Part shown: positions 1 to 5,681 of the stretch, one piece after another
How the letters are laid out: every line of letters begins with the position of its first letter
Position numbering within the stretch: position 1 is the first letter of the stretch
Origin: Betaproteobacteria bacterium
GTDB taxonomy: Bacteria > Pseudomonadota > Gammaproteobacteria > Burkholderiales > Rhodocyclaceae
Assembly (NCBI GenBank): GCA_020047725.1
Contig: JAIFNM010000040.1
Coordinates: 1-5,713 of the forward strand
DNA length: 5,713 bases
Direction of reading: 5' to 3'
Translations under genes and position numbers: made by a program
The notes under the pieces: model-generated
Databases searched by the model: none
The model's input: the letters and a program-made list of their open reading frames with translations, nothing else
Told to the model about the DNA's origin: nothing

Positions 1-422
1 TGGTTCTTATCGATTAGTTGGCGCGGCAGATAGACCGGCTTGCAAGCACTGTTCAACCCAACAAAAACACCCTTCTTAATGTCAATGTATTTTTCTGGAT
101 CGAACGACTGAGCCAGTTTTGACGTCAATGCGGCATCGCTGCGGACATCTGCAGCAGAGCCCGAAACCACAGGGCCGGCAGCGAAGAAATATCGAGCTAC
201 AAGCCAAACCGCTACGTATATCGCGAACGCGATCGAGACCAGAGCACTCGCGGGCAACATCGGCCATTCCATCGCTGCGTAGGCGAAACACGCGACGGGT
301 AGCAGACCAAAGCGCCAGATCCGATAAAGGGTCTGGTAGTCGTCGCGGTCTTTGCTAAAGCGCAGCCAGATCCGGAACACCACGCAACACACAAAGATGA
401 CTTCAGAGAAGAGTAAAAGCAT
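1..422 (-). CDS. Probable type IV secretion coupling protein (VirD4/TraD-like), N-terminal part only
   Basis: Translating the minus strand from the ATG at 422-420 gives about 140 codons with no stop, running off the left edge. The start has a clear Shine-Dalgarno (AAAGGA complementary to 430-435, 7 nt before ATG). The product begins MLLLFSEVIFVCCVVF, a membrane segment (residues 2-20), then RIWLRFSKDRDDYQTLYRIW. A second hydrophobic region follows at about 38-80 (VACFAYAAMEW, then ALVSIAFAIYVAVWLVARYFF). The soluble stretch ends in FDPEKYIDIKKGVFVGL and KPVYLPRQLIDKN. In VirD4/TraD-type coupling proteins, N-terminal membrane helices precede an ATPase domain, and a 'KPVYLPRQL..KN' type segment comes just before the Walker A loop. 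If this is one, it would be an inner-membrane ATPase that hands the relaxase-DNA complex to the secretion channel. No ATPase motif is visible here, so the assignment is from layout and family memory. It starts 20 nt after the stop of the upstream gene, which suggests one operon. Confidence 0.5.
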   Translation of the reverse strand, partial: MLLLFSEVIFVCCVVFRIWLRFSKDRDDYQTLYRIWRFGLLPVACFAYAAMEWPMLPASALVSIAFAIYVAVWLVARYFFAAGPVVSGSAADVRSDAALTSKLAQSFDPEKYIDIKKGVFVGLNSACKPVYLPRQLIDKN

Positions 423-442
423 GACGTTATCCTTTTTGTCGA

Positions 443-751
443 TTAATAAGTGGATTGCCGATTGCGGCGGACCCGGCGCTCAAGCGCGAGGAATACGGGC
501 AAAGCAAATGCGCCGACTGCGACATCACGGAAGAAATTAGTTACCAGGTTAAAATTCGTCTCCCAGAACGCGCGCTGGGCGGCATCGGTCAATAAGGCCC
601 AAGCCAGTCGGGCCGGGGGCACGCTAGCTAGTGCGGGAGGCAACAGGAGGAACCAGGCGAAGACGCCGGCAATAGCGCCGGCGACGGACAGAAGGAAAAA
701 GATGCGGACGTTGACTCTGGCGTCAGCGACTTTTTGAGCACTTGTAAACAC
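443..751 (-). CDS. Small two-helix membrane protein, probable conjugation-operon member
   Basis: This 102-residue protein is read from a GTG at 751-749. A longer version from a TTG at 763 is possible, but a GGAG Shine-Dalgarno at 761-758 sits 6 nt before the GTG and overlaps that TTG, so the GTG is the better start. The product begins MFTSAQKVADARVNV. It has a first hydrophobic helix at about residues 17-40 (FFLLSVAGAIAGVFAWFLLL), a middle soluble part, and a second helix at about 74-92 (FFRDVAVGAFALPVFLAL). It ends with the basic tail ERRVRRNRQSTY, which suggests a cytoplasmic C-terminus by the positive-inside rule. It lies 20 nt upstream of the probable coupling protein gene on the same strand, so the two are likely co-transcribed. 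Small membrane proteins next to coupling protein genes often help anchor or assemble the transfer apparatus. I do not recognise the specific family and assign no function. Confidence 0.6.
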   Translation of the reverse strand: MFTSAQKVADARVNVRIFFLLSVAGAIAGVFAWFLLLPPALASVPPARLAWALLTDAAQRAFWETNFNLVTNFFRDVAVGAFALPVFLALERRVRRNRQSTY

Positions 752-757
752 ATTAAT

Positions 758-761
758 CTCC
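758..761 (-). promoter_or_regulatory. Shine-Dalgarno GGAG fixing the GTG start of the 102-residue membrane protein
   Basis: The minus strand reads TTTTTTTGGAGATTAATGTG, placing GGAG 6 nt before the GTG at 751-749. It overlaps the in-frame TTG at 763-761, which makes that alternative start unlikely. Confidence 0.6.
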
Positions 762-792
762 AAAAAAACGGCTCGCGCCGGGGTGTGGAGCC
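762..792 (-). terminator. Short hairpin plus T7 tract, terminator or attenuator-like
   Basis: On the minus strand, GGCTC (792-788) pairs with GAGCC (774-770) across a 13-nt loop. One G and seven T residues (768-762) follow. The form is that of a small intrinsic terminator reading leftwards. It ends directly against the Shine-Dalgarno of the 102-residue membrane protein gene, so it could terminate transcription from an upstream gene or act as a leader attenuator for the operon. The stem is only 5 bp, so strength is doubtful. Confidence 0.3.
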
Positions 793-860
793 AGTCTCGC
801 GCCGTTCGCTCGTGCCGCTGAATTAACGTTATTTTTCGTTACAACGGGGAGCGGGTTCGG

Positions 861-924
861 TGTGCGCAATGCGCATTCCGCATGCGCATTCGGAATGCGG
901 GGTGCGCATGTCGCATCGCGCATC
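861..924. repeat. TGCGCA/CGCAT motif cluster with tandem heptamers
   Basis: The palindromic hexamer TGCGCA occurs at 863-868, 870-875, 883-888 and 903-908. Arms CGCATTCCG (872-880) and CGGAATGCG (891-899) form a perfect 9-bp inverted repeat around a 10-nt loop. Three consecutive heptamers sharing the core CGCAT follow at 904-910, 911-917 and 918-924. The density of one motif in about 60 bp suggests a protein-binding array or a degenerate repeat. No function can be assigned from sequence. Confidence 0.55.
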
Positions 925-938
925 CGCTGTGCGAGGTT

Positions 939-956
939 CCGCGCCATCCGGCGCGG
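939..956. repeat. Perfect 7-bp GC-rich inverted repeat with a 4-nt loop
   Basis: CCGCGCC (939-945) and GGCGCGG (950-956) are exact reverse complements separated by ATCC. No T-run follows on either strand, so it is not a classic intrinsic terminator. It lies 40 bp outside the transposon end. Confidence 0.5.
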
Positions 957-996
957 TGTGCTGGTAACGGGTAAAGGGGTGGCTAAAACTGATTAG

Positions 997-1034
997 GGGG
1001 GTGTAAGCCCAAACCGCCGAAAATTCCGTCAACC
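997..1034. repeat. Probable left terminal inverted repeat of the Tn3-family element
   Basis: The sequence begins GGGGGTGTAAGCCC and ends near GAAAATTCCGTCAACC. Tn3-family ends are about 38 bp, start with a run of G, and lie just beyond the tnpA stop, all of which fit. The tnpA stop codon (1031-1029) falls inside this span. The first base is uncertain by 1-2 nt because six G residues are present (996-1001). The mate is not in the window, so the length is taken from the family and not measured. Confidence 0.6.
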
Positions 1035-4000
1035 CCATTCCAGCGCCGCGACAATCGCATCCAGATCGATGATTTGACCATCGCCGTGAAAGGTGTAGTG
1101 CCCGTTCAGGTGGATATGGCGCCATGCCGCTGGCGAAATTTTCTTGAGTAGGGCCAGTGCTTTCTCGTTCCCGCTTACTTCACTCTTGGTCAGCAACCGT
1201 GAAAGGATCGCCGAGTTGTAGTAGATGATGGCGTTCGCGATCAGCCGCGCACACTGGTTGCTGATCTCGACCTCGATGTCGGTCTTGCCGGTCAACTCTT
1301 TCTTGCCGCCGACCTGGGCAATGGCTGAGCGCAACTGATGGTAGGACTCGATGCGATTCTGCGAGCGATGGACGTTGCGTTCCAACTGCGGATCGCGCAA
1401 ATAGCGTAGCGTATAGATGCTGCGAATCAGCTTGTCGAACTCAAATATAGCTTGCCGTGTTGGGTTCGATGCGGTGTAGGTGCATAGCTTGCGAATCAGT
1501 GCGCCCTGCGTTATCTCCTTGAGGCCCAGCGTGGCCACGATTTGATCAATGTTGCTTTTCTCGTCAACGATGGCAGGCAGGTCAATCTGGCCGACCGGGC
1601 GAATCAGGCATTTCTCGTACAGCGCCGGATCATCGGCGCAGTAGAGTTCTTTCAGTTGTTCTTCCAGATCAGTGAAACGCGGCTCGAAGCGTAAACCAAA
1701 CCAATACAGGATGGCGAAGTTCGCCTTGTTGACGCTATGCATGTCGCCAGTGATCGTGGTGGGCATAATGTCGGAGGTATTGCGGTACCAAATATCGAAC
1801 ACATGATGCGCCTCGAACTCATGCGCGCCGATGATCCAGCTTTGTAGCGGCACATGGTTGCACAGCAGGGTGTAGGCAACAACCCCCTTGCCACGACCGA
1901 AATACTTACGGGAATGACGCGCTTTGACGGTTGCTTGCTCTACGCCGAACTTCTGACCGTCGACGCTGCCGTAGAGACTTCCATCAAGGTCGAAGGAATA
2001 GTGCGGGAAGATGGGCAAGGCGGCAATGCCATTGCTGATTCGGTCGTTGGCCGCCTGCAGCGATGCCTGGCGCAAATACTGTTGGTAGGTCGTCTCCAGC
2101 ACATGGTAGGGAATGTCACTGGTGCGCGACATGACGAGGTTGCCGTGATTCATCGCCTGAGCGATGATGCCGGCCATCAAACTGTCCGAATCGGCGACCT
2201 GCTTGGCGTAGCGTGGTTGTAGCGGGGTTAGTGCCGACAGGAACTGGCATTGACCGTTCACAAAGCGGAACACGTCGCCGACGTCGCAGAACGACAATTG
2301 CTCATAGAAGCTGCTCTGCTTGGCAACATCGTTGTCGGCCTTGGGTCGGCGCCAGGTCAGCGTTTTGCGCTCGCTATCGTAGTCGAGATGCTTCAACTTC
2401 CCTTGACGCAACTCACGGTTGAACGCCAGCCATTGTTCGTGGAGTTCAGCCTTAAGTGCGTCGAGTTGGGCTCCGATGGGCTGGCGCAGCCAGGGAATAT
2501 CCATTTGGGCGAGCACGCTGGCCTTTTCATCGAGGGAGACCAGTTCGTCAGAAAAGCACCGATGCTGCAGACTGTCGTCCAGATAGATTTCGCCGGACTT
2601 GAAGCGCTTTCTGAGTTGGCGGTAAAGCCAGAACTCGTAACGGTCGGCATGTACGCCTAATGGCTTCCCATCCGCATCGAATGTCAAAAGATAGGGGCGC
2701 AGACGTTTGGGCAGGGTCGCTTCGGGGCATTCTGCCAGCGGACGTTGCGATAGTCGCTGTTGTTTAGCGTAGACGCCCTTCACCCAGGCGAGAGCCCCAA
2801 GCCAGGGGCTGTCCAGCACGACCCCGGAGAACTCAAGCGCCCCGTAGAGCGGCCGCACGTGGCGCCGGATGCGCTCGGCCAAACCGTCGACGGTTTGCCA
2901 GCGCAGGGCCAGCTTGCTCGCAGGCTTCACGCTGAGGCGTTGACCGGTCATTTGCAGTTTGTCCTTCGGCATGATTTTGAACGCGCGCTGGCGTACGTCG
3001 CCGAAAGGCGTGACATCGGCGACTGTGTCGTCGACGTAGAGCAGCAGCAAGCGCCCGACTCGCGGCGTTTCTTGTTGCCGACGGACCTGTTCTGTGACGA
3101 AGAGCTTATTCGAACGTGCCTTGCTCTCGTCTTCGTGCTGCTTCATGTGGTAACCCAAGGCATCAGCGAGATTATCGGTGAATTGCCGATAACGCAGCCA
3201 GGCGTAGCACAGCAAATACAAGTTGGTCTGCTCGAGTTTGAGACGGCGCAGGTCGTAGACGGTGTAAAAATTGGCCAGACTCGCGTAATAGTGCAAATTT
3301 TGCTGCGAGATCGCCAGCCTGGGCAGCAGCATTTTGGCGATTTGGTATAACGGTTCCAGTTTGGCTCGCTTCTCCCGTTCCTTTGCCATTTGTCGCCAGC
3401 CGAAACTCTTGGCGTCCTGCTTGAGAGCGGCCAGTTCGGACAGGGTATCGTCGCGCACCAGGAGTTGCGCTAGAGTAGCTTTAGCCTCGTCGTTCAGTAC
3501 CTCGTCAAGTAGCTCGCCTAGGCGCCGGCGTTCGGCCGATAACGCTTCGCTGATCAGTTCTTGCAAAGTCGTGAGGCCAGGCCGGACGATCTTGTGTTCG
3601 TTGAGATAGACAATCAACTCGGCGACGATAAAGCCAGGCATAACGTCACGCCGAACGATCTGATTGACTTGTTGTACGAGTTGCGGCAAGAGGTCTGTCG
3701 ACCAGAGCCGGTAGCCGAATAGCTTCGCGATCAGGGTCCGTTGCGCGTAGTGTTCGTGCTTGGTGATGGCGTGCGGCTCGAACGCCTGATCGTTGAAATA
3801 GCGGGTCAAGACAAAGGTGCAATCGTCCTGCGCGTCGTCCCAAGTAAAGCGGAAGAAGGCGTGCTTCGCTTTGAAGTAGCCGATCTGCAAAGCGCAATAG
3901 ACTTGAGCGTGCAAGCCAGGACGGCTACAGGCGAGCGCCAGTTCCGCCTCGGACAGTGATAGGTACTCCAGTTGCTGTCCATCATCGAAGTCAGGCATAC

Positions 4001-4061
4001 CGTACACGGCGAATTGCTCGGCCTCCGAAAGGACGCTTAGCCGCTCGCTTTTACGCCTCAT
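1029..4061 (-). CDS. tnpA: Tn3-family transposase TnpA (DDE type), full length
   Basis: This 1010-residue protein has the size usual for Tn3-family transposases (about 950-1020). It binds the terminal inverted repeats and catalyses replicative strand transfer, producing a cointegrate. The N-terminal region (about 1-170, beginning MRRKSERLSVLSEAEQ and including the CSRPGLHAQVYCALQIGYFK stretch) matches the DUF4158-type DNA-binding part. The C-terminal half carries the RNase H-like catalytic core. The first aspartate is D701 in GSVDGQKFG, the second D773 in TITGDMHSVNKANF, and the glutamate E905 in QNRIESYHQLRSAI. These positions are close to D689, D765 and E881 of Tn3 TnpA. No frameshift or stop is seen. 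The ATG at 4061 overlaps the TGA of tnpR (ATGA), and only a weak GAGAAG lies upstream, so translational coupling to tnpR is likely. The C-terminus runs into the left end repeat. I cannot name the exact subgroup. Confidence 0.96.
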   Translation of the reverse strand: MRRKSERLSVLSEAEQFAVYGMPDFDDGQQLEYLSLSEAELALACSRPGLHAQVYCALQIGYFKAKHAFFRFTWDDAQDDCTFVLTRYFNDQAFEPHAITKHEHYAQRTLIAKLFGYRLWSTDLLPQLVQQVNQIVRRDVMPGFIVAELIVYLNEHKIVRPGLTTLQELISEALSAERRRLGELLDEVLNDEAKATLAQLLVRDDTLSELAALKQDAKSFGWRQMAKEREKRAKLEPLYQIAKMLLPRLAISQQNLHYYASLANFYTVYDLRRLKLEQTNLYLLCYAWLRYRQFTDNLADALGYHMKQHEDESKARSNKLFVTEQVRRQQETPRVGRLLLLYVDDTVADVTPFGDVRQRAFKIMPKDKLQMTGQRLSVKPASKLALRWQTVDGLAERIRRHVRPLYGALEFSGVVLDSPWLGALAWVKGVYAKQQRLSQRPLAECPEATLPKRLRPYLLTFDADGKPLGVHADRYEFWLYRQLRKRFKSGEIYLDDSLQHRCFSDELVSLDEKASVLAQMDIPWLRQPIGAQLDALKAELHEQWLAFNRELRQGKLKHLDYDSERKTLTWRRPKADNDVAKQSSFYEQLSFCDVGDVFRFVNGQCQFLSALTPLQPRYAKQVADSDSLMAGIIAQAMNHGNLVMSRTSDIPYHVLETTYQQYLRQASLQAANDRISNGIAALPIFPHYSFDLDGSLYGSVDGQKFGVEQATVKARHSRKYFGRGKGVVAYTLLCNHVPLQSWIIGAHEFEAHHVFDIWYRNTSDIMPTTITGDMHSVNKANFAILYWFGLRFEPRFTDLEEQLKELYCADDPALYEKCLIRPVGQIDLPAIVDEKSNIDQIVATLGLKEITQGALIRKLCTYTASNPTRQAIFEFDKLIRSIYTLRYLRDPQLERNVHRSQNRIESYHQLRSAIAQVGGKKELTGKTDIEVEISNQCARLIANAIIYYNSAILSRLLTKSEVSGNEKALALLKKISPAAWRHIHLNGHYTFHGDGQIIDLDAIVAALEWG

Positions 4062-4666
4062 CGTTGCGGCATCTTCTCAGCACTTGGCCAGCCAACTCGG
4101 GCAAGGGTTTCGATCAGCGTGGTGCGCTTGACGCCAAAGTTGCGGCACACAGCCGCCTTGGACATGCCGCCATTCAGCGCGGCGACGATGGTGTCCAGTT
4201 TCTCGCCGATGATCGCCGGTGGCCGGCCACCGAGTCGGCCCCGTCGCTTGGCGGCCGCCAATCCGGCTATTACCCTTTCTCGGGTCAGGGCGCGTTCGTA
4301 CTGTGCAAGCGCACCGAACACCTGAAACAATAGCTCACCCGATGGCGTTGTGGTATCCATGCCTTCGGTGAGCGAACGAAAAGCGACCTGCCGCTCCCGC
4401 AGCGTGTCAACGATGGTGAGCAGATGCGACAGCGAGCGGCCAAGCCTGTCCAGCTTCCAGACGACAAGAACATCGTCAGGTTGAACAAACGCCAGCGCCT
4501 TGGCCAACCCCGGACGATCATCCTTGGCGCCGGACGCGCGATCCTCGAATAGGTGGCGCGCATCGACGCCTGCCGCCAACAGAGCATCGCGTTGTAGATC
4601 CGTGGTTTGTCGATCAGAGTCGGAAGAGACGCGCATGTAGCCGACAAGCATGTGTGGAAAACCCAT
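4058..4666 (-). CDS. tnpR: Serine resolvase TnpR with extra C-terminal helix-turn-helix
   Basis: This 202-residue serine recombinase resolves the Tn3 cointegrate by recombination between two res copies. In Tn3 relatives it also represses its own operon by binding res. The catalytic serine is S14 in GYMRVSSDSDRQ. Other active-site elements are DLQRDAL (23-29), the KLDRLGRS motif (71-78), and the long E helix around YERALTRERVIAGL (123-136). A linker GRLGGRPP follows (143-150). The DNA-binding helix-turn-helix is at about 153-192 (KAAVCRNFGVKRTTLIETL). At 202 residues it is slightly longer than Tn3 resolvase (185). The ATG at 4666 lies inside an 11-bp palindrome, while Met6 (ATG at 4651) is an alternative start and neither has a good Shine-Dalgarno. 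It overlaps tnpA by ATGA. Confidence 0.95.
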   Translation of the reverse strand: MGFPHMLVGYMRVSSDSDRQTTDLQRDALLAAGVDARHLFEDRASGAKDDRPGLAKALAFVQPDDVLVVWKLDRLGRSLSHLLTIVDTLRERQVAFRSLTEGMDTTTPSGELLFQVFGALAQYERALTRERVIAGLAAAKRRGRLGGRPPAIIGEKLDTIVAALNGGMSKAAVCRNFGVKRTTLIETLARVGWPSAEKMPQR

Positions 4667-4684
4667 AGCCTATGATTTCCGTAT

Positions 4685-4697
4685 GCTATACCATAGC
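4685..4697. promoter_or_regulatory. Possible overlapping divergent -10 elements in GCTATACCATAGC
   Basis: GCTAT and ATAGC form a 5-bp inverted repeat around ACC. Read on the plus strand with the preceding T (4684), it gives TGCTATACC. On the minus strand it gives TGGTATAGC. Each resembles an extended -10 (TGn then TATA-like). No convincing -35 is seen on either side, so this is a weak prediction that one segment starts both tnpR and KilA-N transcription. Confidence 0.25.
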
Positions 4698-4757
4698 GGC
4701 ATTGTTTTCCGCATATTTTTTGGCGGGGTTAATACGCGATTTTGGTAGCCGAACGGT

Positions 4758-4789
4758 GCCTGTCGCAAAACAGTTGTTTTCCGACAGGC
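4758..4789. repeat. Near-perfect 32-bp dyad with inverted 12-bp half-sites (candidate res subsite I)
   Basis: Outer arms GCCTGTCG (4758-4765) and CGACAGGC (4782-4789) are exact reverse complements, and 14 of 16 base pairs of the full dyad match. Within it, TGTCGCAAAACA (4761-4772) faces TGTCGGAAAACA on the opposite strand (4786-4775) with GT between them. Half-sites beginning TGTC are typical of Tn3/gamma-delta resolvase. This dyad is farthest from tnpR, as expected for the crossover subsite. The 2-bp centre is shorter than the 4 bp between half-sites in gamma-delta subsite I, so a KilA-N operator is an alternative reading. Confidence 0.55.
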
Positions 4790-4804
4790 TTTGGACTCAT
4801 CAAT

Positions 4805-5632
4805 ATGAAAAATCGCAGCATTACAGTGCACGGCGCCGAAGTGACCATCACGACTCGTCACGAACAGGATTACATTTCACTGACGGACATGGTGAAACGA
4901 TTCGGGGATGAAAGCGTTCTCTACAGTTGGTTGCGGAACCGCAACACCATAGAGTTCCTCGGTATATGGGAGCAGATTTACAACCCAGCCTTTAAACCTC
5001 TCGAATTCGAGAGGTTTAAAAGTCAGGCCGGTCTGAACAGTTTCTCACTGTCCCCGAAAAAATGGATCGATGCCACAGACGCCATCGGTCTCTATGCCAA
5101 AGCTGGGCGCGGCGGCGGCACCTATGCCCACAAGGATATCGCTTTCGAATTCGGTTCTTGGCTCAGCCCCGAGTTCAAGCTGTACCTGATCAAGGAATTT
5201 CAGCGCCTCAAAGATGACGAAGCGCGAGCCACGTCGCTGGAATGGAATTTCCAGCGCACGCTGGCCAAGGTCAACTACCGTATTCACACGGACGCCATCA
5301 AGGAACGCCTGATTCCGCCGCAACTAACCAAAACGCAAACCGCCACCGTTTATGCCAGCGAAGCCGATCTACTCAACGTCGCACTGTTTGGGATGACGGC
5401 CACTCAATGGCGGCAAGCCAATCCCGACCAATCCGGCAACATGCGTGATATCGCGACCCTGGAGCAATTGGTCGTGCTGTCCAATATGGAGAGCATCAAC
5501 GCGGTCCTGATCCATCAAGGGCTTGCAGCGCCGGAGCGATTGACACAACTCAACGCAATCGCGATCACGCAGATGCGCTCCTTGGTTGGCATCAGCGCTA
5601 TCAAGCAACTGGGTAAGCTGCCAGAGCGGTGA
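4805..5632 (+). CDS. KilA-N domain protein, probable transposon cargo
   Basis: This 275-residue protein begins MKNRSITVHGAEVTI at the ATG at 4805. An in-frame ATG at 4742 would add 21 residues but would place coding sequence across the res dyad. The 4805 start follows a modest GGA (4793-4795) and matches the usual N-terminus of the family. The KilA-N domain covers about 20-137: DYISLTDMVKRF, SWLRNRNTIEFLGIWEQIYN, LSPKKWIDATDAIGLYAKAGRGGGTYAHKDIAFEFGSWLSPEFKLYLIKEFQRL. The remainder, SLEWNFQRTLAKVNYRIHTDAI, ASEADLLNVALFGMTATQWR and AVLSNMES-like VVLSNMESINAV, matches the C-terminal part of a widespread bacterial KilA-N family of about 270 residues, so the gene seems complete. KilA-N is named after phage P1 KilA and is thought to bind nucleic acid. 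Cellular function is unproven. It diverges from tnpR and starts 15 bp after the res dyad. Confidence 0.88.
   Translation: MKNRSITVHGAEVTITTRHEQDYISLTDMVKRFGDESVLYSWLRNRNTIEFLGIWEQIYNPAFKPLEFERFKSQAGLNSFSLSPKKWIDATDAIGLYAKAGRGGGTYAHKDIAFEFGSWLSPEFKLYLIKEFQRLKDDEARATSLEWNFQRTLAKVNYRIHTDAIKERLIPPQLTKTQTATVYASEADLLNVALFGMTATQWRQANPDQSGNMRDIATLEQLVVLSNMESINAVLIHQGLAAPERLTQLNAIAITQMRSLVGISAIKQLGKLPER
4991..5020. repeat. Perfect 30-bp palindrome inside the KilA-N gene
   Basis: The left half is TTTAAACCTCTCGAA and the right half is its exact reverse complement, with GAATTC at the centre (5003-5008) and no spacer. It coincides exactly with codons 63-72 (FKPLEFERFK), so the opposite strand encodes the same ten residues in register. 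The symmetry stops at both ends (C at 4990, A at 5021). Possible roles are an operator for the KilA-N protein itself, a cruciform, or an mRNA hairpin. Confidence 0.9.
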
Positions 5633-5646
5633 TCCGTACCTTGAGT

Positions 5647-5681
5647 TGAACGGCTCCTTTGCATCATGGAACTGCCGTTCA
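5647..5681. repeat. Inverted repeat downstream of the KilA-N gene
   Basis: TGAACGGC (5647-5654) and GCCGTTCA (5674-5681) are exact reverse complements around a 19-nt loop, 15 bp after the KilA-N stop. It could be a weak 3' hairpin for the KilA-N transcript. The bases that follow (GGCTTAAAA) contain no T-run, so it is not a typical intrinsic terminator. The remaining bases to 5713 show no gene and no transposon end. Confidence 0.35.

Larger units (their letters stand above)
764..996. other. Gene-free flank between the conjugation operon and the transposon end
   Basis: No convincing coding region is seen here. The stretch holds three similar octamers, CTCGCGCC at 772-779 and 796-803 and CTCGTGCC at 809-816. 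It also holds the palindrome TAACGTTA at 824-831, the TGCGCA-rich cluster at 861-924, and a GC hairpin at 939-956. A minus-strand frame from 947 to 753 is open, but its composition simply reflects the repeats. The operon promoter for the left genes could be here, or could lie beyond the transposon. I see no strong -35/-10 pair. Confidence 0.5.
4651..4789. promoter_or_regulatory. Probable res site (three resolvase-binding dyads) and divergent control region
   Basis: Tn3-type res sites contain three dyads upstream of tnpR. Three candidates are visible here. The distal one is 4758-4789. A middle one is bounded by TATGC (4682-4686) and GCATA (4711-4715), spanning 34 bp, the size of subsite II in gamma-delta. 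A proximal one is centred on CATAG-C-CTATG (4664-4674), flanked by GGAAAAC at 4656-4662 and its approximate inverse TTTCCG at 4676-4681. The CGGAAAACAA core recurs on the minus strand in the distal and middle dyads. Centre spacings are roughly 75 and 29 bp. Resolvase and KilA-N promoters should both lie here. Subsite boundaries are inferred. Confidence 0.55.

Noticed and set aside
119..358. Plus-strand 79-codon open frame at the left
   Set aside because: It is antisense to the probable coupling protein frame, which has a good ribosome site and membrane helices. The plus-strand product is arginine/serine-rich and featureless.
753..947. Minus-strand 64-codon open frame just upstream of the small membrane protein
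   Set aside because: Its composition follows the TGCGCA repeats (repeated R/A/P/N/C residues). It has no clear ribosome site and no recognisable domain, and it runs through the terminator-like hairpin.
976..1007. Alternative transposon end starting at GGGGTGGC and ending in GTAAG
   Set aside because: Tn3-family ends often start GGGG and end TAAG, but the stretch is only 32 bp. The GGGGGTGTAAGCC start next to tnpA fits better. It stays unresolved until the second end is seen.
2760..3350. Plus-strand 196-codon open frame inside tnpA
   Set aside because: It is antisense to a transposase with an intact catalytic core. Long antisense frames are expected opposite GC-rich coding sequence, and the product shows no recognised domain.
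4742..4804. Upstream ATG extending the KilA-N protein by 21 residues
   Set aside because: The extension crosses the 32-bp dyad and reads as non-family sequence (MVAERCLSQNS). The ATG at 4805 has a GGA upstream and the usual family N-terminus.
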